From Prunus persica (taxonomy: Eukaryota > Streptophyta > Magnoliopsida > Rosales > Rosaceae), in the NCBI RefSeq assembly GCF_000346465.2, contig NC_034011.1:13577339-13641338 (forward strand): a stretch of 64,000 bases of DNA. The letters are read 5' to 3'. Positions 29,922 through 39,037 of the stretch are shown piece after piece. The position numbers and the translations under genes were made by a program. Each line of letters opens with the position of its first letter. Position 1 is the first letter of the stretch. The notes beneath the pieces were generated by a model that saw only the letters and a list, made by a program, of their open reading frames with translations, was not told where the DNA came from and ran no database searches.

Positions 29922-30416
29922 TTCTACTTTCAAGAAAACGAAAACCCAAAATCAAAGATAGAGGAAGAAACTAAAAAAATAAAATAAAAACTTTATTTGT
30001 GATTGAAGTGTAATGCGTGCATGCGAGCATGGCGTGTAGATTTGGTAACCCAATTACAAAGCATAAAGTAAAGCAACCCAAGCCAAGAAAAAATGTGACG
30101 ACTAGTCGGGTTTTGTGTGTGTTTGTAATTTTGAAACAAATACAATAATAGTTTACAAGTACTAGGAAATTCACAGTTAATCAAACAAAATTATAAGGGT
30201 TATTGTCTAAAATGGTCCTTTAACTTTTGCTCCAGTCTCATTTTGGTCTACGAGTTAAATTTTTCATTTCAATAGATTGGTCTTACTGTCAAAGTTTGTC
30301 AATTTTGTTGTTAAATTGAGAGGTAAAACCGTCCATATAAATTAAAATCTTAATTAAGTATTTTTTTTGTTGGAAAAAAAAGTGTAATTAAAAATTAAAG
30401 TAAAATATTGCAAAAT
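29922..30416. other. non-coding; possible Mutator-like element end
   Basis: 30198-30350 contains TAAAATGGTCCTTTAACTTTTG and TTTTGGTCTACGAG, text of the kind found at the ends of widespread plant non-autonomous DNA elements. No partner end or target duplication was identified. Otherwise AT-rich without genes. Confidence 0.35.
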
Positions 30417-30626
30417 CTACTTGGACTTAACTCCAAGCGGCCAGCACTTGCTCCTAACCGCACTGCCCATACACTCCTCACATACCCATTCCTCCACATT
30501 CACAGCTTGGCAGCCCGGCATTCCAGCGCAGGTGAGGTGAAAGCCGTGCTCACAGCTGTCGCAGCCAACCACATGGCCGTGAACCTTGGGCTTGCCGCAG
30601 AAGGGGCAATCACAGCAGCCATACAA
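30417..30626 (-). pseudogene. orphan PHD-finger gene fragment
   Basis: The frame encodes a compact C4HC3 zinc finger with all eight ligands in place: CPFC, then CDSC, then H and C in HGFHLTC, then CEEC after EEWV. The spacing fits the PHD finger, a reader of histone H3 tails found in nuclear chromatin proteins. Only about 70 residues are present, ending in WPLGVKSK and a stop; real PHD proteins are much longer, so this is one exon or a captured fragment. No neighbouring exon with related content is visible within a few kb. The parent gene is not identified. Confidence 0.65.
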
Positions 30627-30639
30627 TCACATTCGTAAG

Positions 30640-30934
30640 TGTGTAGATGTAGGCACCTTCTATAGTGCACCTGGCGCATGGGTGCGCCATTTGTCCTTTA
30701 TGAAGCATGTGCAGTGCACATGCTAATTGATTTGTAAAAAAAAGTAGAGGAGAACTTGCTATAATAAGTCAAGGTAATAGATTTTCTCTTGGGTATATAG
30801 AAAAGATTATGGTGGGCCTTTCTACACCATAACATCTCTCCATCTCAACCCTAATCCCTCATCTCATTTGAAATTTTTTCAAAAACAGAAAAGCTCCCAC
30901 TCTTTTATCACTTTGTCGACGACGACCAACAAAC
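30640..30934. other. non-coding spacer; insertion target of the copia derivative
   Basis: AT-rich, with CT-rich text (TCTCTCCATCTCAACCC) that looks like a plant 5' UTR, followed by GTCGACGACGACCAACAAAC. The last five bases, CAAAC (30930-30934), are the left target duplication of the next element. After the element the text resumes AACCTATCTCACACG, again UTR-like. I cannot attach it to a gene. Confidence 0.4.
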
Positions 30935-31167
30935 TGCTAAAATATTAAAACTATGAGAGAATATTTGTTTGTGGAAATTTTCTGTGTATTCTTCTCCTTG
31001 TAGGAGGTCATATTTATAATACAACGAAACCTGAATGGGAAGTAAATAATAAATTCCTAAATCTATTTGCAGTAGGAAATCAGGAATTAAAGTAAATCAA
31101 TTACAATTATAATAGGAATTCTTGGTATGTAAGGAAAGTAAGTCAATATCCACAAGTCACGCCAACA
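30935..31167 (-). repeat. 3' LTR of the copia derivative
   Basis: 233 bp, one difference from 32501-32733. Preceded on the minus strand by the polypurine tract GAGGGGGAG (31168-31177). Confidence 0.94.
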
Positions 31168-31285
31168 CTCCCCCTCACGTTGGTGCATAGATGTCGCCAA
31201 TGCCCAACTGATCTAGTGAATTGTGGAATGCTTTACTGAAAATCGCATTTGTCAAAATATCCGCCAATTGATCCTCGAATTTCAC
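31168..31285 (-). pseudogene. remnant of copia RNase H C-terminus and polypurine tract
   Basis: On the minus strand this reads KAFHNSLDQLGIGDIYAP and then the purine tract, nearly identical to 51870-51975 of the larger copia. It shows that pol was deleted down to its last ~35 codons. Confidence 0.85.
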
Positions 31286-31330
31286 AAAATGCGCAATCTG
31301 GTCCATGTGTCGGGATCGTTAGTCGAGAAG

Positions 31331-31771
31331 TCATAATCTGTGCAGCGGAAGATGCATAGGATACAGTTGAGTAGGAATTGGGATCGGAATATGAGCCTGA
31401 GTCGAGGCCGGAGTCAGAGTTGAAATCGAGATCAGGGTCTGAATCAGAGCCAAATTCGGGGTTGGGGTCATCATCAGAGTGGGGGTCGGGATCGTCTTCG
31501 GAGTTGGGGGCGGGGTCGGGGTCGAGGTCGTCTTCAGAGTTGGGGTCGGGGTCGTCTTCGGAGTCGGGGTCGAGGTCGTTGTCGTCATAGTCGGAGTCGG
31601 GGTCGGGGTCGTCAAAAGAGGATCCTGATTCTGGATTAGGTTCGGGGTAAAAGTCTGCATCTGTAGGAGCGGAGCCATCTGGGCACTCAACTCAACGATG
31701 GTTGGTGGAGAATGAGAGAATGAGTCGGCGGTGCTACCTCTATGAGGGTTGAAAAAATCATCAACCCCCAT
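31331..31771 (-). pseudogene. gag N-terminal remnant with expanded Thr-Pro repeats
   Basis: Starts MGVDDFFNPHRGSTADSFSH, parallel to the gag start at 47374 (MGEDDSSNPHGGNTTASFSP), and PPTIVELSAQMA parallels PTIAELSAQVA. Then follows a degenerate run of TPTP and TTSTPTP units encoded by GGGGTC-type hexamers, where the larger element has only short TMTPNSNQ-like repeats. No capsid domain follows, so it cannot form a gag particle by itself. Confidence 0.75.
31378..31620. repeat. (GGGGTC/GAGGTC)n degenerate hexamer tract
   Basis: Strand-asymmetric G-rich repeats (GGGGTCGGGGTCGAGGTCG) in the gag remnant. The plus-strand Ser/Glu-rich frame over it is only a by-product. Confidence 0.85.
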
Positions 31772-31774
31772 AAC

Positions 31775-31890
31775 ACTAAATAAAATAATCTCTATTACAA
31801 TAGGACAAAATATAATTGGTAAGTAACCAAAATTCTAATGAAATAAGGACTCGCCAACACTCCCCCTCAAGTTGGGCAAAGATATTTCGC
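31775..31890 (-). repeat. internal polypurine tract plus LTR-start fragment of another copia
   Basis: On the minus strand, CTTGAGGGGGAG is followed by TGTTGGCGAGTCC and ~95 bases that lead straight to the gag ATG at 31771. This is a 3'-LTR boundary placed inside an element, a sign of template switching between two copia RNAs. Confidence 0.7.
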
Positions 31891-32042
31891 AGGCCCAACT
31901 TGACAAGCGAGTCACAGGACACCATACTTGAGAAACACCAATTGTAGAGAAGATCTTTTAGTCAACCACGAGTGAAACAAGTGACAAACTAAAACAAAGT
32001 TCACAGCGGAAACACAAGAGCAAACCCTAAAAAATAGGGCAC

Positions 32043-32232
32043 ATAGCAAAACACAGAAACCCTGTGAGCACGGGTGTAGATAAGGCAGAACACAGAAATC
32101 CTGTGAGCACGGCAGTAGGTAAGGCAGAACACAGAAACTGTGTGAGCACAGCAATTGATAAGGCAGAACACAGAAACCCTGTGAGCACGGCAATAGGTAA
32201 GGCAGAACACCGAAATCCCATGAGCACGGCAG
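32043..32232. repeat. 39-bp tandem repeat, about five units, in the leader
   Basis: AAGGCAGAACACAGAAA starts at 32082, 32121, 32160 and 32199, a constant 39 bases. Units end GTGAGCACGGCAATAGGT or variants. Because 39 is a multiple of three, several frames stay open through it; I do not read these as genes. Confidence 0.93.
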
Positions 32233-32486
32233 TGGCAACAATAAATTCTTCCATATAAACTTTAGCTAATTCACTCAGACACAACTTCTCTTCAATCTTC
32301 CTCTCCCCTTGAAGAGAAGGGGTCGTCGGAGTCAAGAAATAAGCAACATCTTCATGGAAATATGTCAAGGTAATTGGGATAGGTCAATAAACATATCCCT
32401 TTCACTCCCCCTCCCCCCCCTCTCAAGGGGGGAGAAGAGCACTTAAATTTCAAGAAGAACACAAGCACAGGTCCCTAGATCGAACC

Positions 32487-32500
32487 TGGCTCTGATACCA
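32487..32500 (-). promoter_or_regulatory. initiator-Met tRNA primer binding site
   Basis: The minus strand reads TGGTATCAGAGCC directly after the LTR end TTTTAGCA. Confidence 0.93.
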
Positions 32501-32733
32501 TGCTAAAATATTAAAACTATGAGAGAATATTTGTTTGTGGAAATTTTCTGTGTATTCTTCTCCTTGTAGGAGGTCATATTTATAATACAACGAAACCTGA
32601 ATGGGAAGTAAATAATAAATTCCTAAATCTATTTGCAGTAGGAAATCAGGAATTAAAGTAAATCAATTACAATTATAATAGGAATTCTTGGTGTGTAAGG
32701 AAAGTAAGTCAATATCCACAAGTCACGCCAACA
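32501..32733 (-). repeat. 5' LTR of the copia derivative
   Basis: 233 bp. Right target duplication CAAAC follows. Confidence 0.94.
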
Positions 32734-32738
32734 CAAAC

Positions 32739-34700
32739 AACCTATCTCACACGTTGACTCCTCTATTTCTCCACGACAGTGACTAAGTCTTCCTCCCATA
32801 AACAGACTGATAAGCTCTCCTCTCTCTCGACAGTAACAAAGGCTTGATGTAAACTGCGTGCGGCATCTTCAATCTCAACCCATGTATAATGTCTTACTGC
32901 TGCATGTTCGAATCTTGAACCCCATCTCATCACAGATTTAAGATTCACTGAAAACCCCACTCCTCAGCAACAATTATTTTCCTTGGTTTTGTTTCATATT
33001 TCTTTTTTATTATCTTCCATTTTTTGTTTAGCCTAATATTTTTTGGGTTTTATGTTGTTCAGGTTTTTTGTTGAATTTTTTTGGCATTCCAAGTTTACTT
33101 TATTATTAGTTGGATCTGCTTGGTATGCAATTTCATATTTAAATTCCATTTTTTGGCAGGCCAGTTTGAAGTTTTGGAACTTGTTTCTTATCTATCATTC
33201 ATATTATACAATTTATGCCTGGTAATAAATATTTTTCATAAATTTTGAAATTTCCATTGTTTTTTTTTTTTTTTTTTTTTTGTGTTGAATATGAATGGCG
33301 CTCCTCAAGTTCATATTAAATATTGAAATTTCCATTCATATTTTTCATATCGTTAATAATAAGTTGGGTGGTGATTTTGGTGGCTTTTTTATTTTAATAG
33401 TGTACTTATGTATGATATGGATAATGAGTGAATTTATTTGGGGCTGCTGCTTTTACTATGACATGCACAAAACAAATGCTTGCATGTAGGATTTTGTTTG
33501 AGTTATTGTCTTCTTCCATGCTTCTTTATGAGAACTCGTTTATATAATTTGACTGGGATGAACAAGAGCAGAAACTTATAGTGCAATTGTTTCAGAAAAC
33601 ACAAGTTTTTGATGTGTGGTGCATTATGCTATTAAGACCATAAATAGTGTCACTGACTGGCAAAAAGAAGAGCATAAATTGTGTTGTAGTTTGTGATGTA
33701 TGTGTGTACTATCTAAATAATAACACAACTCATGCAATGCAAACAAAATTTCTAATTCTGGTAGTCTCAGAAAATAGTTAAGCAATGCAATTTCTGTTAG
33801 AAATCAATTAAAGGCCAAGTTTTGACAGCTGATTGCATTCCTCGTGTTGAGTTTAGTTTATTTATGCCTGTCAATTGCATTACTAGTACGTGCATAAGTA
33901 ACATTATGCAATTGCATGAGGACCAATATGCAATTACTTATGTAATCCTTGTTGCTTTTTAATGTTTGATCACTTTTATCTTCTTCTTTTTTGTTTTCTG
34001 TCTATTACAGTTTGCATGCTTTAGGTTTTTCTTGTTCATGTTTCCTAACTTTTGTATAAGCCCTAGTTTTAGGGTATGTCTAACATCTTTGATATTCTTT
34101 CTATTTTGTGTAAGATCTCTAATTTGATGTCAAGAAATGATTTTTCATTCTCTGTTTGACAGAGAGGCTGGACCAAACTATTGGTTAAGGCTCGGTTTTA
34201 GGGTAGTTTAGTTTAATGGTCATACAAGGATATCTTTCCAATTTGAAAATATTTTAGGGGAGTTTAGTTCAATAAATCTGTTTTATTGAAATACCTCTCT
34301 CATTGAATCTGATTTTCATTGGATCATGGCATAGTGTTGTTTTTCATAATAATCATACTCGTGTAATAATTATATCCAGCAAATATGTTCTTGATGTTAG
34401 AGTAATACATATGATTGAATTTTTTATATTAAAGGATTCACATTCTATATTGCACTTGTTAGTTAAGATGTAATTTCCACAAAATATCATGACTTAAGAA
34501 ATTTGTACTTGTTAGTTAACATGTAATTTCCAAACAGGGAGATACTAATTGCATAAATAAATGCAATTGCAAAGTAATAAATGCAATTATTCCATCTTCC
34601 TTTGGTAATTGCAAATTACTTATAAAATCTCACTCGGAATAGGTAAACAAAAGGAGATAACATGGGAGGAGTTAAAGGGTGGATTGGCAACATAATGAGC
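32739..34700. other. AT-rich intron-like or spacer DNA
   Basis: No coding frame with recognisable content. It begins with UTR-like pyrimidine-rich text and holds a poly-T run at 33260-33281. From ~33820 onward the hexamer GCAATTG recurs, leading into the repeats at 34740. It could be an intron of a lost gene or the interior of a DNA element. Confidence 0.4.
33260..33281. repeat. poly-T tract
   Basis: Twenty-two consecutive T residues. Confidence 0.95.
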
Positions 34701-34739
34701 AATTCCCAAACTGGGAAACATTAATTGCATGTTTTTCAA

Positions 34740-34868
34740 TTGCAGTTGCATTACGGTATGCAATTACCGTCGCTTGTTTGGCAATTGCATTACGGAATGC
34801 AATTACTGTCGTCTGTTTGGCAATTGCATTACAGTATGCAATTATCCTCGCCTATTTAGCAATTGCAT
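34740..34868. repeat. 39-bp tandem repeat built on the palindrome GCAATTGC
   Basis: Three units of GGCAATTGCATTACGGTATGC-like text followed by AATTACCGTCGCTTGTTT-like text, with starts at about 34741, 34780 and 34819. Each unit contains the inverted repeat GCAATTGC and pairs GCATTACGG with CCGTCG loosely. Confidence 0.85.
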
Positions 34869-34984
34869 AGTATGTGACCAAATTTACTTCTCCAAGGTTC
34901 ACAATATTAAGGACCAAAAAAGGTCCTTAATATTGACATACAAAACAATGTAAAAAAAGGTCCTTAACATGGTAAGATAGATCA

Positions 34985-36900
34985 TTTCTAAGGTAAATTA
35001 TAACATTACAAGATTATGGATTATAAAGAACCTTAAAATTGTAATCTATGAGAGTAAGGGTAAATTTTTACAAGTTTATGGAACGCCTATGTCCAAACCA
35101 TTGTAATACAAGTCCTTAGTGTTGTAAACCATTGCGTTTACAAGAATATAAACCAAGTTTACATTTCCAAGGTCCACCATTACCTTAAGTTTGTAACAGA
35201 GATCCTTTTATTGTAATTTATGATATTACAAATTTATGGATACACGTTACAAGTTTATGGAACATGGAGGTCCAAAACATTGTAAAAAAGGTCTGTAATA
35301 CTGTAAACCCTTGTATTTACAAGAATAAGGACCACATTTACAAAGTTAAAGTCTACCCTTACCTTATCATTGTAAGAGGGATCCTTTCAATTGTAAATCA
35401 GGCTATTACAACGCTATGGATAAGGAAGAACCTCAAACTTGTAATCATGGTGCAAAAAATCATAAATGAGAACCCAAATCTTGTAATGTACGAGATTAAG
35501 GATCTGCGTTACGAGTTTATGGAGAGCTTATGTCCAAAGCACTGTAATACGAGTCCTTAATGTTATAAACCATTGCATTTACAAGAATAAGTACCAATTT
35601 TACATCTCCAAGGTCCACCATTACCTAACCATGTAATAGAGATCCTTTCTATTGTAATTTATGATATTACAAGTTTATGGATACACTTTACAAGTTTATG
35701 GAACATGGAGGTCCAAAACATTGTAAAAGAGGTCCTTAATACTATAAATCCTTGTGTTTACAAGAATAAGGACCACCTTTACTTCTCCAAAGTCTACCCT
35801 TACCTTATCATTGTAAGAGGGATCCTTTCAAATGTAAATCAAGATATTACAACTCTAGGGATAAGGAAGAACCTCAAACTTGTAATCATAGTGCAAAAAA
35901 TCATAAATGAGAACCTAAATCTTGTAATGTACGAGATTAAGGATATGCGTTAGGAGTTTATGGAGAGCTTATGTCCAAAGCATTGTAATACAAGTCTTTA
36001 ATGTTATAAACCATTGCATTTACAAGAATAACTACCAATTTTAGATCTCCAAGGTCCACAATTACCTTAACCATGTAATAGAGATCATTTCTATTGTAAG
36101 TTACAAGTTTATGAATACACTTTACAAGTTTATGGAACATGGAGGTCCAAAACATTGTAAATGAGGTCCGTAATATTGTAAACCCTTGTGTTTACAAGAA
36201 TAAGGACCACGTTTACTTCTCCAAAGTCTACCTTTACCTTATCATTGTAACAGGGATCCTTGCAATTGTAAATCAGGATATTACAATGCTATGGATAAGG
36301 AAGAACCTCAAATTTGTAATCATGGTGCAAAAAATCATAAATGAGAACCCAAATCTTGTAATGTACAATATTAAGGATCTGCGTTATGAGTTTATGGAGA
36401 GCTTATGTCCAAAGCACTATAATACGAGTCCTTAATGTTATAAACCATTGCATTTACAAGAATAAGTACCAATTTTACATCTCCAAGGTCCACAATTACC
36501 TTAACCATGTAATAGAAATCCTTTCTATTGTAATTTATGATATTACAAGTTTATGGATACACTTTACAAGTTTATGGAACATGGAGGTCCAAAACATTGT
36601 AAAAGAGGTCCTTAATACTGTAAACCCTTGTGATTACAAGAATAAGGAACAAATTTATTCCACCAAGGTCTACTCTTACCCTATTCTTATACAAGTATAA
36701 GGACCCAATTTACTTTCCTGATGTCCCAAGTTACCTTCATATTGTACTAGATGTCTTTTATCTTTTTAAATTACGATATTACAATATTAAGGATGGGTTT
36801 TATACTCTTATGGAACACACCTGTTTAACATATAGTAATACGAGACCTTAATATTGTAAATGTTTGTGTTTATAAGTATAAGGACCCAATTTACCTTCTG
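34985..36900. repeat. ~440-bp dimeric tandem array
   Basis: GGAACATGGAGGTCCAAAAC occurs at about 35259, 35700, 36134 and 36576, so units are 434-442 bp. Each unit contains two diverged halves, marked by TTTACAAGAATAAGGACC and TTTACAAGAATAAGTACC at alternating spacings near 178 and 263. Diverged partial units extend both sides. TTGTAA/TTACAA doublets recur throughout. There is no coding content; short open frames simply repeat with the unit. Confidence 0.88.
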
Positions 36901-37829
36901 AATGTTCCACTTTACTGTTTGTCAATTGCAATTTTGAACTTACTATTTGTCAATTGCATTATTCAGTTTCAATTTCCCACTAACTGTTTGTCAATTGCAT
37001 ACGAGTCCTTACTATTGAAACCCTTTGGTTTACAAGGATAAGAACCTAATTTACTTCTCTAATATCCCACCTTCCCTTTATAAATTTATTTTCTTAATTT
37101 TAATATATTTTAAATACATGTTTACAACATATTTAGAAAGGCCAAAAATCACATTTTTTTTTTACCGAAAAAAAAACTTATTCACTTTGGGATTACAAAA
37201 GCATTAGGAATGGGAAGTGAAATCATGTGGAAAATGAAGTCAAAAGTGAAGAAAATAGGCACGCATGATAACTGAACATTTGCAATTTCCAACTTATTGT
37301 TTGTCAATTGCATTATTCAGTTTCAATTTCCCACTAACTCTTTGTCAATTACAAGATTACGAATGGGTTTTACAATTTAATGGAACACAGCTATCTAAAA
37401 CAGAGTAATATGAGACCTTAATATGGTAAACATCCGTGTTTACAAGTATAAAGACCCAATTTACCTTCTGAATGTCCCACTTTACCTTAATATTGTACTA
37501 CATGTCCTTATTTTTATAAATTACGATATTACACGATTAAGGATTGATTTTATATATAATGGAACACAAATGTCCAACAGTGTAATACGAGTCCTTCCTA
37601 TTGTAAACCCTTTTGTTTGCAAGGATAAGGACCTAATTTACTTCTCTAATGTCCCACCTTCGCTTTATAAATTTATTTTTTTAATTTAATTATAATTTAA
37701 ATAGATGTTTACAACATATTTACCCAGGACAAAAATCGCATTTTTTTAACCAAAAAAAAAAACTTATTCACTTTGGGGTTGGGAAGTGAAATCCTGTGGA
37801 AAACCAAGCAAAAAGACTGTTCTGTTTGT
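36901..37829. repeat. ~586-bp direct duplication continuing the repeat region
   Basis: TACGAGTCCTTACTATTG...TTTGTTTACAAGGATAAG and the following GTTTACAACATATTTA...TTATTCACTTTGGG block occur from ~37000 and again from ~37587. TTTGTCAATTGCATTATTCAG is likewise repeated at ~36947 and ~37301. The right copy is cut by the Ty3 element at 37835. Confidence 0.8.
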
Positions 37830-37834
37830 CAATT

Positions 37835-38182
37835 TGATGCAGGATGCATAGGACCTAAATTGTTTAGTTTCCTAATTTATTTGTTAGTTTCCTATCTTCT
37901 TTAGTTTTCCAAATCCTAGTAGGATTTCTACGTTTCCTATTTTATTAGGAATAGGATTTCTGTTTTAGCTAGAGATTTTAATCCTATTGTCTCTAGGTTT
38001 TAGTTTGCTATAAATACCCCTATGTAGTTCTTTAAAATTTAGATTTGAATATTGATTAAGCCTTCTCTTAACTCTCTGATTTCTGCCTGCCCTCTATCTT
38101 TCTTTCCTTTAGCTTCTCTTATTCTTTTCTATCCTATTGCTCTGAGTGTTAAAACTAACACACCCAAGGTTGTGCTACATCA
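37835..38182 (+). repeat. 5' LTR of the Ty3 chromovirus
   Basis: TATA box GCTATAAATACC at ~38008. Ends TACATCA. Confidence 0.93.
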
Positions 38183-38183
38183 A

Positions 38184-38198
38184 TTGGTATTCAGAGCC
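38184..38198 (+). promoter_or_regulatory. Met-tRNA primer binding site
   Basis: TTGGTATTCAGAGCC lies one base after the LTR. It equals the usual TGGTATCAGAGCC with one extra T. Confidence 0.8.
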
Positions 38199-38245
38199 TC
38201 TTGCTCCGCCGCTGTTATTCTGCTTCGTTGCCTCTACTCGTCGTC

Positions 38246-39037
38246 ATGGCTCCCAACATCACTGTTGCCAATTTGGCGGACCAATTTCAGGAATTCAAGG
38301 CGAAAATTTCTACCGATGTCACCAATTTGAAAACTCAGTTCACCAAATTGATGGCTGCTCAAAAGACTGAAATTTCGTCCATGTCCACAGATATTGCCAA
38401 ATTACAAGCTTCAATGACGCTGCTCGTCACCCACCTCTCAACCGTGACTCTTGAACCATCCTCCACATCTGCTGTTCTCTCTAGTTCGTGCACACCTTCT
38501 CTCCAGGCTGGTCTCCTTCCCAATCCATCTAAGGATTCCAAGTTTCAAGGCCACCTGGGCCTTCCATTGTTTTCTGCGGGGACATCTATGGTTCACTCTG
38601 AACCAAATTTTTCCGCAGGATCTGCACCTAAACCCCATTATACCCAACATACGATGGTTTCTCCTCTCGTGGATGCCACTATCCCACCCCAACCCCACGA
38701 ACATCACGTCATCCACCGAAACTTGGATTTTGAGATCGCCCATCATGCCAAGCCTACTGCCCCTGACTTCGATGGTCGCGGGGATCCTACTCTCTTTGTT
38801 GATTGGATATCGGCTATGGAAGATTATTTTGAATGGGACGACATGTCCGATGCACAACGGATCCGGTTCGCCAAACTCAAACTCGTAGGAGCTGTAAAAC
38901 AGTATTGGAAGGCTACTGAGCATCATCTCCAACAACTGGGACAAACCCCTGTGATTTTATGGGATGAGATGAAATTGAAACTCCGGGAACAATACCTTCC
39001 ATCTTTTTATCGTCACCAATTGTTAGATCAATTATAG
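38246..39037 (+). pseudogene. Ty3 gag, N-terminal part
   Basis: Starts at the ATG at 38246 (MAPNITVANLADQFQEFKAK). The capsid-type retrotransposon gag domain begins at APDFDGRGDPTLFVDWISAM and FEWDDMSDAQRIRFAKLKLV, with WDEMKLKLREQYLP. The frame is stopped by a TAG at 39035-39037 and continues in the same frame at 39038, so only one substitution separates the two parts. Confidence 0.9.

Larger units (their letters stand above)
30935..32733 (-). mobile_element. very young non-autonomous copia deletion derivative
   Basis: Minus orientation. The LTRs (right 32501-32733, left 30935-31167; 233 bp each, TGTTGGCGTGAC...TTTTAGCA on the minus strand) differ at a single base. CAAAC flanks both sides (30930-30934; 32734-32738). 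The order on the minus strand is: LTR; initiator-Met primer site; a leader with 39-bp repeats; a polypurine tract plus LTR-start fragment; a gag remnant; ~110 bp of the RNase H end; a polypurine tract; LTR. The RNase H tail and gag start match the copia at 47203-52210, so this is a shortened member of that family, moved by its enzymes or those of a relative. Confidence 0.95.

Noticed and set aside
31378..31590. Plus-strand Ser/Glu-rich low-complexity protein
   Set aside because: Opposite strand of the Thr-Pro coding hexamer tract of the gag remnant.
32043..32232. CRISPR-like array of 39-bp repeats
   Set aside because: Units are contiguous with no unique spacers, lie in a plant retrotransposon leader, and the genome is eukaryotic.
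31912..32368. Overlapping open frames on both strands with 13-residue periodicity
   Set aside because: They follow automatically from a 39-bp repeat (a multiple of three) in non-coding leader DNA; no start context or domain.
35264..36435. Repeated ~98-codon frames (MEVQNIV...)
   Set aside because: They recur only because the ~440-bp unit repeats; internal indels shift the frame and the text is low complexity.
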